A stretch of 64,000 bases of DNA from Streptomyces sp. A0642 (GCF_004795105.1 NZ_SSBL01000012.1:119053-183052), one strand, 5' to 3'. Counted from the stretch's first letter, positions 1 to 8,292 are shown. Notes: generated by a model from the letters alone, not told the origin. Translations and numbers: made by a program.

Positions 1-1
1 C

Positions 2-1105
2 GTCGCCCGCCAGGGCCTCGCGGCTCCCGCCGGCCGGGAGCCCGCCGCCGCCGACGTCGCGCTCATCAGCTACACCTCCGGGACCAGCGGCACCCCCAAG
101 GGCGCCATGAACTCCCACGGCAACATCATGGTCAACGCCGAACGGCAGCGCACCGGCCACCCCGTCGCCGAGGGCTCCGCCTACTTCGCCCTGGCCCCGC
201 TCTTCCACATCACCGGCATGGTCTGCCAGCTGGCCGCCTGCCTCGCCAACGCGGGCACCCTGGTCCTGGCCTACCGCTTCCACCCCGGCGTCGTCCTCGA
301 CGCGTTCGCCGAGCACCGCCCCGCGTACACCGTCGGCCCGTCCACCGCCTTCATGGCGCTGGCCGCGACCCCCGGGGTCACGCCCGAGCACTTCGCCTCC
401 TTCCAGGTGATCTCCTCCGGCGGCGCACCCCTGCCGCCCGCACTCGTCGAGAAGTTCCGGACCGGCTTCGGTCCGTACATCCGCAACGGCTACGGCCTCA
501 CCGAGTGCACCGCGCCCTGCGCGTCCGTGCCGCCCGAGCGCGAGGCGCCCGTCGACCCGGTCTCCGGCACCCTCTCGGTCGGCGTGCCCGGCCCGGACAC
601 GGTCGTGCGGATCATCGACGAGAACGGGGCGGACGTTCCCTTCGGGGAGCAGGGCGAGATCGCGGTGCGCGGTCCCCAGGTCGTCTCCGGCTACTGGCGG
701 CTGCCCGAGGCCACCGCCGCCGCCTTCCCCGACGGGGAGCTGCGTACCGGCGACATCGGCTTCATGGACCGCGAGGGCTGGCTCTACGTCGTCGACCGCA
801 AGAAGGACATGATCAACGCCTCCGGGTTCAAGGTCTGGCCGCGCGAGGTGGAGGACGTCCTGTACACCCACCCCGCCGTGCGCGAGGCCGCCGTCGTCGG
901 CGTCCCCGACGCCTACCGCGGCGAGACGGTCCGCGCCTACGTCAGTCTGCGGCCCGGCGCCTCGGTCCAACCCGGCGAATTGGGTGCGTACTGCAAGGAA
1001 CGGCTCGCCGCGTACAAGTACCCGCGCGAAGTCGAGATCCTGGCGGAACTTCCCAAGACCGCAAGTGGGAAGATCCTCAGGCGGGAACTGCGTTCACCCC
1101 GCTAG
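2..1105 (+). CDS. Acyl-CoA synthetase (AMP-binding, ANL superfamily), 5' end missing
   Basis: The frame is already open at the window edge, so the N-terminal part of this ligase lies outside; 367 residues are visible against about 500 for the family. The P-loop-like AMP-binding motif YTSGTSGTPKG is at visible residues 24-34. It is followed by the adenylate motif NGYGLTECTAP, the hinge region TGDIGFMDREGWLYVVDRKK, and the C-terminal catalytic lysine in PKTASGKILRREL. The enzyme should activate a carboxylic acid to an acyl-adenylate and then to the acyl-CoA; the substrate cannot be told from sequence. A TetR gene begins 44 bases downstream on the same strand and may regulate it. Confidence 0.93.
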   Translation, partial: VARQGLAAPAGREPAAADVALISYTSGTSGTPKGAMNSHGNIMVNAERQRTGHPVAEGSAYFALAPLFHITGMVCQLAACLANAGTLVLAYRFHPGVVLDAFAEHRPAYTVGPSTAFMALAATPGVTPEHFASFQVISSGGAPLPPALVEKFRTGFGPYIRNGYGLTECTAPCASVPPEREAPVDPVSGTLSVGVPGPDTVVRIIDENGADVPFGEQGEIAVRGPQVVSGYWRLPEATAAAFPDGELRTGDIGFMDREGWLYVVDRKKDMINASGFKVWPREVEDVLYTHPAVREAAVVGVPDAYRGETVRAYVSLRPGASVQPGELGAYCKERLAAYKYPREVEILAELPKTASGKILRRELRSPR

Positions 1106-1120
1106 AACCGGGTCCGGTTC
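1105..1120. promoter_or_regulatory. Inverted repeat upstream of TetR gene, candidate operator
   Basis: GAACCGG-GT-CCGGTTC is a perfect 7-2-7 inverted repeat. It overlaps the stop codon of the acyl-CoA synthetase and ends 29 bases before the TetR start. Size and symmetry suit a TetR dimer, but GC-rich palindromes arise easily by chance in this genome, so this is a weak call. Confidence 0.3.
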
Positions 1121-1149
1121 ACGCGTCTCACGGAAGGAAGGTGGCGGCT

Positions 1150-1743
1150 ATGGCCAAGGCGACGGACGGGAGCGGTACCCCCGTCCCCCAGCGGCTGCTG
1201 GCCGCCGCCACCCGGCTCTTCGCCGAGCGGGGGTACGACCGCACCTCGGTCCAGGAGATCGTCGAGGCGGCCGGCGTGACCAAGGGCGCGCTCTACCACT
1301 ACTTCGGCTCCAAGGAGGACCTCCTCCAGGAGGTCTACGCCCGGGTGCTGCGACTCCAGCAGGAGAGGCTGGACGCCTTCGCGGACGCCGACGCGCCGGT
1401 CGAGCAGCGGCTGCGCGAAGCCGCCGCGGACGTCGTCGTCACCACCATCGAGAACCTCGACGACGCCTCGATCTTCTTCCGCTCCATGCACCATCTGAGC
1501 CCGGAGAAGAACAAGCAGGTACGGGTCGAGCGGCGCCGCTACCACGAGCGCTTCCGCGCACTCGTGGAAGAGGGCCAGCGCAGCGGGGTGTTCTCCACGG
1601 CGACCCCGGCGGACCTGATCGTCGACTACCACTTCGGCTCGGTCCATCATCTGTCGACCTGGTACCGGCCGGACGGCCCGCTGACCCAGCAGGAGGTCGC
1701 CGACCACCTCGCCGACCTGCTGCTGCGCGCCCTGCGGCCGTAG
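1150..1743 (+). CDS. TetR/AcrR family transcriptional regulator
   Basis: This 197-residue protein has a standard N-terminal TetR helix-turn-helix at about residues 13-60 (RLFAERGYDRTSVQEI ... GVTKGALYHYFGSKEDLL). The C-terminal ligand domain is rich in aromatic residues and histidine (IFFRSMHHL, YHFGSVHHLSTWY). The ATG at 1150 is chosen because GGAAG ends 9 bases upstream; an in-frame GTG at 1141 abuts that ribosome site and is less likely. The gene follows the acyl-CoA synthetase closely, and TetR proteins next to such genes often respond to acyl-CoAs. That link is inference. Confidence 0.9.
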   Translation: MAKATDGSGTPVPQRLLAAATRLFAERGYDRTSVQEIVEAAGVTKGALYHYFGSKEDLLQEVYARVLRLQQERLDAFADADAPVEQRLREAAADVVVTTIENLDDASIFFRSMHHLSPEKNKQVRVERRRYHERFRALVEEGQRSGVFSTATPADLIVDYHFGSVHHLSTWYRPDGPLTQQEVADHLADLLLRALRP

Positions 1744-1750
1744 GGCCTTT

Positions 1751-1780
1751 CCGGCGGGCCCGTTCGCACGGGCCCGCCGG
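1751..1780. terminator. Hairpin terminator after TetR gene
   Basis: A perfect 13-bp stem (CCGGCGGGCCCGT pairing with its complement) closes a TCGC loop, 7 bases after the TetR stop. There is no long T tract, as is usual for Streptomyces terminators. Confidence 0.75.
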
Positions 1781-1854
1781 GGGCTGTTCCCCGGTGCTGC
1801 TCCCCACAGGTGCGTGGAGGGGCCTCGGACGCGGAGCTGGACGCGTCGGATGCG

Positions 1855-2742
1855 TCAGGCGAAGTGGAAGAGCGCGGCGGCTTCGGCGGGCGTGGTCGCC
1901 TGGCGACGTCCGGGAACATCATGGACGGTGGTTGCGCCCTCGGAGCGGAGCCGGTCGGCGCCGGCGTCCCGGGTCATGAGGGCGGCGTAGGAACGGACGT
2001 CCGCGGCGGTGAGGTCCGTGCGGCCTCGCTCGGTGTACTGCTGGAGGAGGCCGGGGACGTCCGGGTCGAATCGCAGCATGGTCACCGGCGCGTCGAAGCG
2101 CCTGGCGAGGGCGATGAGCCGTGCGCGTGCCTGCGGCGTGACGTTCGTCGACTCGGCGACTGCGCTGCGCCCGGCGGCGAGCCTGGCGACGATCCTGCGG
2201 TCACGTTCCTCGAAGACGCGTGCGTCCGCCGCGTCGGATTCCGCTTCCGCAGATGAGGTGCCGAAGAGCTCAGCGCGAATCTCGTCGCTGGACACCACGG
2301 CTTCCGCGTCGATCTGCCGGCGCGTGATCAGCGCCTGAACGAAGCTGGTCTTGCCCGAGGCGGGTGGCCCGACGAGGAGGACGAGTCCTGCCGGCACCCG
2401 GATGGCCGGCGCGAGAGCGTTGAGGTAGAGGTCGCCCGCGCAGTCGAGGGCTTCCTCCGGGGAGCCGGCCGGCAGTCCGCTGGAAAGGATGTGGTCCCGG
2501 TAGCGGTCGTTGCCGGCCGGACAGAGGGCGAAGCCCCAGGTATGGAGTACGCCGGTAAAACGCAGTCGGCACAGCGGCAGGCTCTGCTCGCCGGGCAGCT
2601 CGGCTGCCACGTAGGCGAATCCTGCGCGGAAGCGGACCGTGAGGGCGTCCACGTGGGGCCAGCACTCCCGGGCGTGGCGGTTCAGACGCCGGCGCAGGTG
2701 GTGCTGCATCGATTCCGGGGGGTTCTTCGGCACGAGCCCCAT
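1855..2742 (-). CDS. P-loop AAA-type kinase-like ATP-binding protein
   Basis: This 295-residue protein has an unrecognised N-terminal domain of about 115 residues and a C-terminal P-loop domain. The Walker A motif is GPPASGKT at residues 125-132. A conserved SSDEIRAELFG segment (kinase-type aspartate) and ESTNVTPQARARLI (lid-like) follow. This layout resembles the AAA_33/polynucleotide-kinase-like group rather than a true AAA+ unfoldase. The substrate is unknown; RNA ends, nucleotides or a protein are all possible. The start is uncertain: an ATG at 2709 is an alternative, and neither has a strong ribosome site. The gene sits beside a transposase remnant. Confidence 0.75.
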   Translation of the reverse strand: MGLVPKNPPESMQHHLRRRLNRHARECWPHVDALTVRFRAGFAYVAAELPGEQSLPLCRLRFTGVLHTWGFALCPAGNDRYRDHILSSGLPAGSPEEALDCAGDLYLNALAPAIRVPAGLVLLVGPPASGKTSFVQALITRRQIDAEAVVSSDEIRAELFGTSSAEAESDAADARVFEERDRRIVARLAAGRSAVAESTNVTPQARARLIALARRFDAPVTMLRFDPDVPGLLQQYTERGRTDLTAADVRSYAALMTRDAGADRLRSEGATTVHDVPGRRQATTPAEAAALFHFA

Positions 2743-2869
2743 CCTGCCGTGCCCCCGCGGCGGCCCGCCATGACCACGGGCCGTGACGGGCGGGCGACGG
2801 GCGGGGACAGCGGTGGCGGTGGCGGTCGCTGCGCGGGTCCGCGAGCGGTTGGTGCGGACAGCGGCCTCG

Positions 2870-3244
2870 GCGAAGCCTGCTTCGTGTCGGTCTCCGCCTC
2901 CCAGGCCGGCAGGATCCTGGCCGGGTCGCGACCCGAAGCCGCACCAGGTCCGTGGCCGGCTGCCCTGCCGGGACACCCCCGACCTCCGGCAGCGGGCGTC
3001 CGCGGGGTGCCCCCTCCTCCTCGATCCACCGCAGGGAACGGTGGTGCGCTCCCTCGACGGGAAGACCGCGATCGCCGCCCGTTCACGCGGCCATCTCAGC
3101 CTGACCCGCCGGGCCCTGCGGCACGGCGACTTCCGCAGCCGCACCGACCTGACCGAGAAGCTGGAGGCATACGTCATCGGGTCCGATGAGCCGCGCAAGC
3201 CCTGTCGAGGGACCCACGTAGGCACCCCTCTCAAGGCCGCACGA
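2870..3244 (+). pseudogene. IS630-family transposase remnant (frameshifted, internally deleted)
   Basis: Pieces of an IS630-type transposase are readable in order but not as one frame. SVSASQAGRILAG (about 2889-2927) is in one frame. GRDPKPHQVRG through LLLDPPQGTVV, SLDGKTAIAARSR and RHGDFRSRTDLTEKLEAY to GTPLKAA (about 2924-3241) is in another. Family members read ISASQ.GRIL, KPHRVRGWL, LYLDPP, VDEKTAIAAR, RGDF.SR.DL..K and GTPLKAA. The D of the first catalytic motif survives as SLDGK. The stretch between AARSR and RHGDF, which should hold the rest of the DDE core, has been deleted. No terminal inverted repeats were recognised. Confidence 0.75.
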
Positions 3245-3260
3245 CTTCAGCGGAGCAGCC

Positions 3261-4475
3261 CTAGAGGTACTTCTTGATCTCCCTGCGGGCCAGCGACCGC
3301 TGGTGCACCTCGTCCGGACCGTCCGCCAGCCGCAGCGTCCGCGCCGCCGCCCACAGCTCCGCCAGCGGGAAGTCCTGGCTGACCCCGCCCGCACCGTGCA
3401 GCTGCACCGCCTGGTCGAGGATCGAGACGACCGCACGCGGAGTGGCGATCTTGATGGACTGGATCTCGGTGTGAGCGCCGCGGTTGCCGACCGTGTCCAT
3501 CAGCCAGGCGGTCTTCAGCACGAGCAGCCGCAGCTGCTCCACGGTGACCCGGGCGTCCGCGATCCAGTTCTGCACCACGCCCTGCTGGGCGAGCGGCTTG
3601 CCGAAGGCGGTACGGGCCACCGCGCGCCGGCACATCAGCTCGATGGCGCGCTCCGCCATGCCGATCAGGCGCATGCAGTGGTGGATACGGCCCGGACCCA
3701 GCCGCGCCTGGGCGATGGCGAAGCCGCCGCCCTCCTCGCCGATCAGGTTCGCCGCCGGCACCCGCACGTCCTCGAAGACCACCTCGGCGTGGCCGCCGTG
3801 GGAGTGGTCCTCGTAGCCGTACACCTGCATGGCGCGCTTCACCGTCAGGCCGGGGGTGTCGCGAGGGACCAGGATCTGCGACTGCTGGCGGCGGATGTCC
3901 TCGCCGTCCGGGTCGGTCTTGCCCATCACGATGAAGATCGCGCAGTCCGGGTTCATCGCCCCGGAGATGTACCACTTGCGCCCGTTGATGACATACGTGT
4001 CACCGTCCCTGGTGATCCGGGTCTCGACGTTGGTCGCGTCCGACGAGGCGACCTCCGGCTCCGTCATCGCGAACGCGGACCTGATCTCACCGGCCAGCAG
4101 CGGCTCCAGCCACTGCTTCTTCTGCTCCTCGGTGCCGAACTGGGCCAGCACCTCCATGTTCCCGGTGTCGGGGGCCGCGCAGTTCAGCGCGGTCGGCGCC
4201 AGGTGCGGCGAGCGGCCCAGGATCTCCGCCAGCGGGGCGTACTGGAGATTGGTGAGCCCGGCGCCGTACTCGGCGTCCGGCAGGAAGAGGTTCCACAGCC
4301 CCTGCCGGCGGGCCTCGGCCTTGAGGTCCTCGACGATTCTCGGGGTGTCCCAGGGCGACGCGAGTTCCGCGCGCTGCTCCTCCGAGATCTGCTCGGCCGG
4401 GTAGACGTGCTCGTCCATGAAGGTGAGCAGCTTGGCGCGCAGCTCTTCGGTACGGGCGTCGAATGCGAAGTCCAT
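3261..4475 (-). CDS. Acyl-CoA dehydrogenase, ACAD10/11-like
   Basis: This 404-residue flavoprotein has the usual acyl-CoA dehydrogenase fold from end to end. FAMTEPEVASSDATN (flavin-binding signature) is in the middle, GRKWYISGAMNP follows, and the C-terminal helical domain contains MCRRAVARTAFGKPL and QLHGAGGVSQDFPLAELW. It should oxidise or otherwise process an acyl-CoA thioester using FAD. The upstream phosphotransferase gene ends only 8 bases before this start, and its stop lies within the AGGAAGG ribosome-site region. The pair therefore looks translationally linked, and matches the two halves of animal ACAD10/11. The exact substrate is not known. Confidence 0.92.
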   Translation of the reverse strand: MDFAFDARTEELRAKLLTFMDEHVYPAEQISEEQRAELASPWDTPRIVEDLKAEARRQGLWNLFLPDAEYGAGLTNLQYAPLAEILGRSPHLAPTALNCAAPDTGNMEVLAQFGTEEQKKQWLEPLLAGEIRSAFAMTEPEVASSDATNVETRITRDGDTYVINGRKWYISGAMNPDCAIFIVMGKTDPDGEDIRRQQSQILVPRDTPGLTVKRAMQVYGYEDHSHGGHAEVVFEDVRVPAANLIGEEGGGFAIAQARLGPGRIHHCMRLIGMAERAIELMCRRAVARTAFGKPLAQQGVVQNWIADARVTVEQLRLLVLKTAWLMDTVGNRGAHTEIQSIKIATPRAVVSILDQAVQLHGAGGVSQDFPLAELWAAARTLRLADGPDEVHQRSLARREIKKYL

Positions 4476-4483
4476 GGGGTGGG

Positions 4484-5512
4484 TCAGCCTTCCTGGAGGG
4501 TGGTGAGGCCGTGCTCGATGAAGACGGGGACGAGGTCGCCGATGCGGTCGAAGCCGCCGCCGACCGTCTGGCCCAGGGTGTAGCGGTAGTGGATGCCCTC
4601 CAGGATCACGGCGAGCTTGAACCAGGCGAACGCCGTGTACCAGGAGATCGCGGAGGTGTCCCGGCCGGAGCGGGCGGCGTAGCGCTCGATCAGCTCGGCG
4701 GGGGAGGGGTGGCCGGCCGCCCCGCTGGTGGTGGAGACGGGCGACTCGGGCAGGCCCAGGTCGGAGCTGTACATCACCAGCAGGCCGAGGTCGGTGAGCG
4801 GGTCGCCGAGGGTGGACATCTCCCAGTCGAGGACGGCCTTGATCTCGTCGTCGGACCCGAGGAGCACGTTGTCCAGGCGGTAGTCGCCGTGGATGACGGT
4901 GGGGGCGGGGGAGTGGGGCAGTTGCCGGCCGAGCGCCGCGTGCAGCTCGTCGATGCCGGGCAGTTCGCGGTTGCGGGAGGCGTCCAGCTGCTTGCCCCAG
5001 CGGCGCAGCTGCCGGTCGAGGAAGCCCTCGGGGCGCCCGAAGTCACCGAGGCCGACGGCCTGCGGGTCCACGGCGTGCAGCTCCACGAGGGTGTCGACGA
5101 GCCCCAGCACCGCCTTGCGGGTCCGCTCGGCGCCCAGCGGCGCCAGCTGTTCCGCCGTGCGGTACGGGGTGCCCTCGACGTACTCCATGACGTAGAAGGA
5201 CGAGCCGATGACCGTGTCGTCCTCGCAGAGGAGGACCGGTTCGGGGACCGGGACGGCCGTCGGGTACAGCCCGCTGATCACCCGGTGCTCGCGCTTCATG
5301 TCGTGGGCGGTGGCCAGCACATGGCCCAGCGGCGGCCGGCGGACGACCCAGCGGCCGGCGCCCTCCGTGTCCGTGACGACGTAGGTCAGGTTGGAGCGGC
5401 CGCCCTCGATGAGCAGGGCGTCGAGCGGTCCGTTCACCAGACCCGGCCGCTCGCGGTCCAGATGTCCGCGCAAGCGGTCGAGGTCGAGACCTGGCGGATG
5501 GACTGGGCTCAT
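4484..5512 (-). CDS. APH-family phosphotransferase, kinase partner of acyl-CoA dehydrogenase
   Basis: This 342-residue protein has an aminoglycoside-phosphotransferase fold. The Brenner-type catalytic loop is VIHGDYRLDNVLL and the metal-binding motif is AVLDWEMSTLGDPLTDLG, with an N-terminal nucleotide-binding lobe (GGRSNLTYVV). The ATG at 5512 has GGAGG 8 bases upstream; longer in-frame starts lack one. In ACAD10/11 and the levulinate pair LvaA/LvaC, an APH-like domain phosphorylates a 4-hydroxyacyl-CoA before the dehydrogenase-fold partner acts. The tight pairing here suggests the same job rather than antibiotic resistance; this is inference from context. Confidence 0.88.
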   Translation of the reverse strand: MSPVHPPGLDLDRLRGHLDRERPGLVNGPLDALLIEGGRSNLTYVVTDTEGAGRWVVRRPPLGHVLATAHDMKREHRVISGLYPTAVPVPEPVLLCEDDTVIGSSFYVMEYVEGTPYRTAEQLAPLGAERTRKAVLGLVDTLVELHAVDPQAVGLGDFGRPEGFLDRQLRRWGKQLDASRNRELPGIDELHAALGRQLPHSPAPTVIHGDYRLDNVLLGSDDEIKAVLDWEMSTLGDPLTDLGLLVMYSSDLGLPESPVSTTSGAAGHPSPAELIERYAARSGRDTSAISWYTAFAWFKLAVILEGIHYRYTLGQTVGGGFDRIGDLVPVFIEHGLTTLQEG

Positions 5513-5552
5513 CGTGGGCACCTCCGGGGTGGAAAAGCAGTCGGTGCTCATG

Positions 5553-5570
5553 ATGCCGACCAGTCGGTAT
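5553..5570. promoter_or_regulatory. TetR-type operator between phosphotransferase and glucarate dehydratase genes
   Basis: ATGCCGAC-CA-GTCGGTAT is an 18-bp inverted repeat with a single mismatched pair. It lies 41 bases upstream of the phosphotransferase start, where a promoter for the leftward operon would be. The CCGACnnGTCGG core is typical of TetR-family sites at acyl-CoA metabolism genes. The regulator could be the TetR protein encoded at 1150, but that is untested. Confidence 0.55.
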
Positions 5571-5666
5571 GTCGTCCAGTGAACTTCCGGAACCGGATGT
5601 GCGGAATCCGGTCCGAATGACGGCCGGGCCCTGGCACTCAGTCGTATCTCTGAATAGAGTTCACGT

Positions 5667-6956
5667 ATGGATACTGCACTGCTGATCGACGAAGTCCGGC
5701 TGACCCCGATCCTCATCGCCGACCCGCCGCTCCTCAACACCCAGGGCGTGCACCAGCCCTACACCCCGCGGCTCATCGTGGAGGTCGTCACCCGGGGCGG
5801 AGTGACCGGCATCGGGGAGACCTACGGCGACGGCAAGTACCTCGACCTGGCCGAACCCCTCGCCGCGGCCCTGGCCGGACGCCCGGTCAGCGATGTGAAC
5901 GGCCTCTTCGCCCTTGCCGAAGAGGTGTGCGGAGATTCACGCGCGGCCGACGAACGGGTCGACGCGGGCGGTCTGCGCGGCGTCCAGACCGCGGACAAGC
6001 TGCGCCTCTCCGTGGTCTCCGGCTTCGAGGTCGCCTGTCTGGACGCCCTGGGCAAGTCCCTCGGCCTGCCGGTGCACGCACTGCTCGGCGGCAAGGTCCG
6101 CGACAGCGTCGAGTACAGCGCCTACCTCTTCTACCGCTGGGCCGGGCACCCGGACGGCGGCGAGGACGACGACTGGGGCGCGGCCCTCGACCCGGCCGGA
6201 GTCGTCGCCCAGGCCCGGCGCTTCGCCCGCGAGTTCGGCTTCTCCTCCTTCAAGCTGAAGGGCGGCGTCTTCCCGCCCGACGAGGAGATCGCCGCGGTCC
6301 GCGCCCTGGCCGAGGCGTTCCCCGGACAGCCGCTGCGGCTGGATCCCAACGGAGCCTGGTCCGTCGAGACCTCGCTGTACGTCGCCGAGCAGCTGAAGGA
6401 CGTGCTCGAATACCTGGAGGACCCGGCGAGCGGCACGGAGCTGATGGCCGCCGTGGCGGCCGGCACCGACGTCCCGCTGGCCACGAACATGTGCGTCACC
6501 ACGCTCGCCGAGGTGCCCGAGGCCTTCGCCCGCGGCGCCGTCCAGGTCGTCCTCTCCGACCACCACTACTGGGGCGGGCTGCACCGCACCCGCGAACTGG
6601 CCGGGATCTGCCGCACCTACGGCGTCGGCCTGTCCATGCACTCCAACACCCACCTCGGGATCAGCCTCGCCGCCATGACGCACGTGGCGGCCACCGTCCC
6701 CAACCTCGACTACGCCTGCGACAGCCACTACCCGTGGCAGACCGAGGACGTCATCACCACCCGCCACGTCTTCGAGGACGGCCGGCTCACCGTCTCCGAC
6801 GCCCCGGGCCTCGGCGTCGAACTCGACCGGGAACGCCTGGCCGTACTGCACCGCCGCTGGCTCGACGACGACGGCACGATGCGCGAGCGCGACGACGCCG
6901 CCGCGATGCGCAAGGCCGAGCCGGACTGGGCGACTCCCGCGATCCCGCGCTGGTGA
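5667..6956 (+). CDS. gudD: Glucarate dehydratase (enolase superfamily)
   Basis: This 429-residue protein fits full-length D-glucarate dehydratase, which converts glucarate to 5-keto-4-deoxyglucarate. Visible signatures are GIGETYGDGKY near the N terminus, the catalytic KxK in FKLKGGVF, the metal-site region LRLDPNGAW and LEDP, LATNMCVTT, SDHHYWGG, and the catalytic histidine in MHSNTHLGIS. No other glucarate pathway gene (aldolase, ketoglutarate semialdehyde dehydrogenase) is adjacent. The gene diverges from the phosphotransferase/dehydrogenase operon. No clear ribosome site precedes the ATG, so translation may be from a short leader. Confidence 0.9.
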   Translation: MDTALLIDEVRLTPILIADPPLLNTQGVHQPYTPRLIVEVVTRGGVTGIGETYGDGKYLDLAEPLAAALAGRPVSDVNGLFALAEEVCGDSRAADERVDAGGLRGVQTADKLRLSVVSGFEVACLDALGKSLGLPVHALLGGKVRDSVEYSAYLFYRWAGHPDGGEDDDWGAALDPAGVVAQARRFAREFGFSSFKLKGGVFPPDEEIAAVRALAEAFPGQPLRLDPNGAWSVETSLYVAEQLKDVLEYLEDPASGTELMAAVAAGTDVPLATNMCVTTLAEVPEAFARGAVQVVLSDHHYWGGLHRTRELAGICRTYGVGLSMHSNTHLGISLAAMTHVAATVPNLDYACDSHYPWQTEDVITTRHVFEDGRLTVSDAPGLGVELDRERLAVLHRRWLDDDGTMRERDDAAAMRKAEPDWATPAIPRW

Positions 6957-7023
6957 AGGCGGGTACGCCGGGCCCGGGCCGGTCCGACTTGCGGGCGCCC
7001 CGCCGCGCCGCGAATGTCGGTGT

Positions 7024-7965
7024 ATGAAGGCGATCAGCTACAGCAGCTACGGCGGGACCGACGTTCTGGAGTACGGGGAGCGCCCCGACCCCAAGGTCGG
7101 CCCCGACAGCGTTCTGGTGAAGGTACGGGCCGCGGCCGTCAACCCGGTCGACCGGGCCGCCCGCGAGGGACACCTCGACTCCGCCCTGGACACGGTCTTC
7201 CCGGTGATCCCCGGCTGGGACGTCTCCGGGGTCGTCGTCCAGCCCGGCGTCGCCGTCAACGAGTTCGCCGTCGGCGACGAGGTCATCGGGTACGTGCGGG
7301 AGGACTTCCTCAGCCGCGGCACCTTCGCCGAGTACGTGGCCGCGCCCGTGCGCACCCTCGCACGCAAGCCGCTGAGCCTGAGCTTCGAGGAGGCGGCGGG
7401 CCTGCCCCTGGCCGGCCTCACCGCCTACCAGGTGCTCCACCGCTCGCTGGGCATCGGCGACGGCGACACGGTCCTGGTCCATGCGGCGGCGGGCGGCGTC
7501 GGCTCGATCGCCGTGCAGCTCGCCCGCCACGCCGGATGCCGGGTCATCGGCACCGCGAGCGAGCGCAACCACGACCATCTGCGCCGGCTCGGCGCGGAGC
7601 CCGTGGCGTACGGGGACGGGCTGGCGGACCGGTTGCGGGCGCTCGCCCCCGACGGGATCGACGCCGCCTTCGACACCGTGGGCGGTCAGGCGCTGCGGGT
7701 GTCCGCCGAGACGCTCGCGCCGGACGGGCGCCTGGCGTCGATCGTGGACAGCGAGGTGTTCTCGTACGGCGGCACGTACGCGTTCGTGCGGCCCGACGCC
7801 AAGGACCTGGCCCATCTGGCCGAACTGGCCGAGCAGGGCATCGTCTCGGTCCATGTGGACCGGGTCTTCCCCCTGGCGGAGACGGCGGAGGCCCACCGGC
7901 TCAACGCCGAGGGGCGCACCCGCGGGAAGATCGTCGTCACCGTCGACTGGGAGAGCGAGGACTGA
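7024..7965 (+). CDS. NADPH:quinone oxidoreductase-type MDR dehydrogenase
   Basis: This 313-residue medium-chain reductase lacks the zinc ligands of alcohol dehydrogenases. It has the GroES-like start (VLVKVRAAAVNPVDRAAREG), the VIPGWDVSGVV segment and the Rossmann fingerprint VLVHAAAGGVGSIAVQLAR. Such proteins reduce quinones or alpha,beta-unsaturated carbonyls with NADPH. It follows glucarate dehydratase by 67 bases but no functional link is apparent. Confidence 0.88.
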   Translation: MKAISYSSYGGTDVLEYGERPDPKVGPDSVLVKVRAAAVNPVDRAAREGHLDSALDTVFPVIPGWDVSGVVVQPGVAVNEFAVGDEVIGYVREDFLSRGTFAEYVAAPVRTLARKPLSLSFEEAAGLPLAGLTAYQVLHRSLGIGDGDTVLVHAAAGGVGSIAVQLARHAGCRVIGTASERNHDHLRRLGAEPVAYGDGLADRLRALAPDGIDAAFDTVGGQALRVSAETLAPDGRLASIVDSEVFSYGGTYAFVRPDAKDLAHLAELAEQGIVSVHVDRVFPLAETAEAHRLNAEGRTRGKIVVTVDWESED

Positions 7966-7980
7966 CCGCCCCAAGGCGGA

Positions 7981-8292
7981 TCAGAACAGCATGGCCGCGG
8001 CGAACGCGGCCAGCGCGACGGTGCACGCCGCCGCCGTCAGCGCCGCACGCGCGCCGAGCGGCTGCGGTCGCGCGGCGCCCATGCCCTGCACCCGCCGGTT
8101 CGCCACCCTCAGGAACCCCAGCCAGGCGAGCACGCTCAACGCCAGCGCGACCACTCCGGCCGTGGTGATCCCGCCGTGCAGCGCCTGCTTCCCGGCCAGC
8201 AGCGCCACCACCGTGCACGACAGCGTCGTACGCCGCCATGCCAGCCTGGTCCGCTCGGGCTGGAGCCCCGGGTCCCGCTCCCCGGCGGTCAC
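7981..8292 (-). CDS. DUF202 small membrane protein
   Basis: This 103-residue protein begins with the DUF202 signature DPGLQPERTRLAWRRT followed by three predicted membrane helices. The GTG start overlaps the stop of the preceding DUF202 gene as GTGA, so the two are translationally coupled. Paired DUF202 proteins of this kind are widespread in Streptomyces and have no assigned function. Confidence 0.82.
   Translation of the reverse strand: MTAGERDPGLQPERTRLAWRRTTLSCTVVALLAGKQALHGGITTAGVVALALSVLAWLGFLRVANRRVQGMGAARPQPLGARAALTAAACTVALAAFAAAMLF

Noticed and set aside
4484..5512. Aminoglycoside resistance gene
   Set aside because: The fold is APH-like, but the 8-base linkage to an acyl-CoA dehydrogenase fits the ACAD10/11 or LvaA type.
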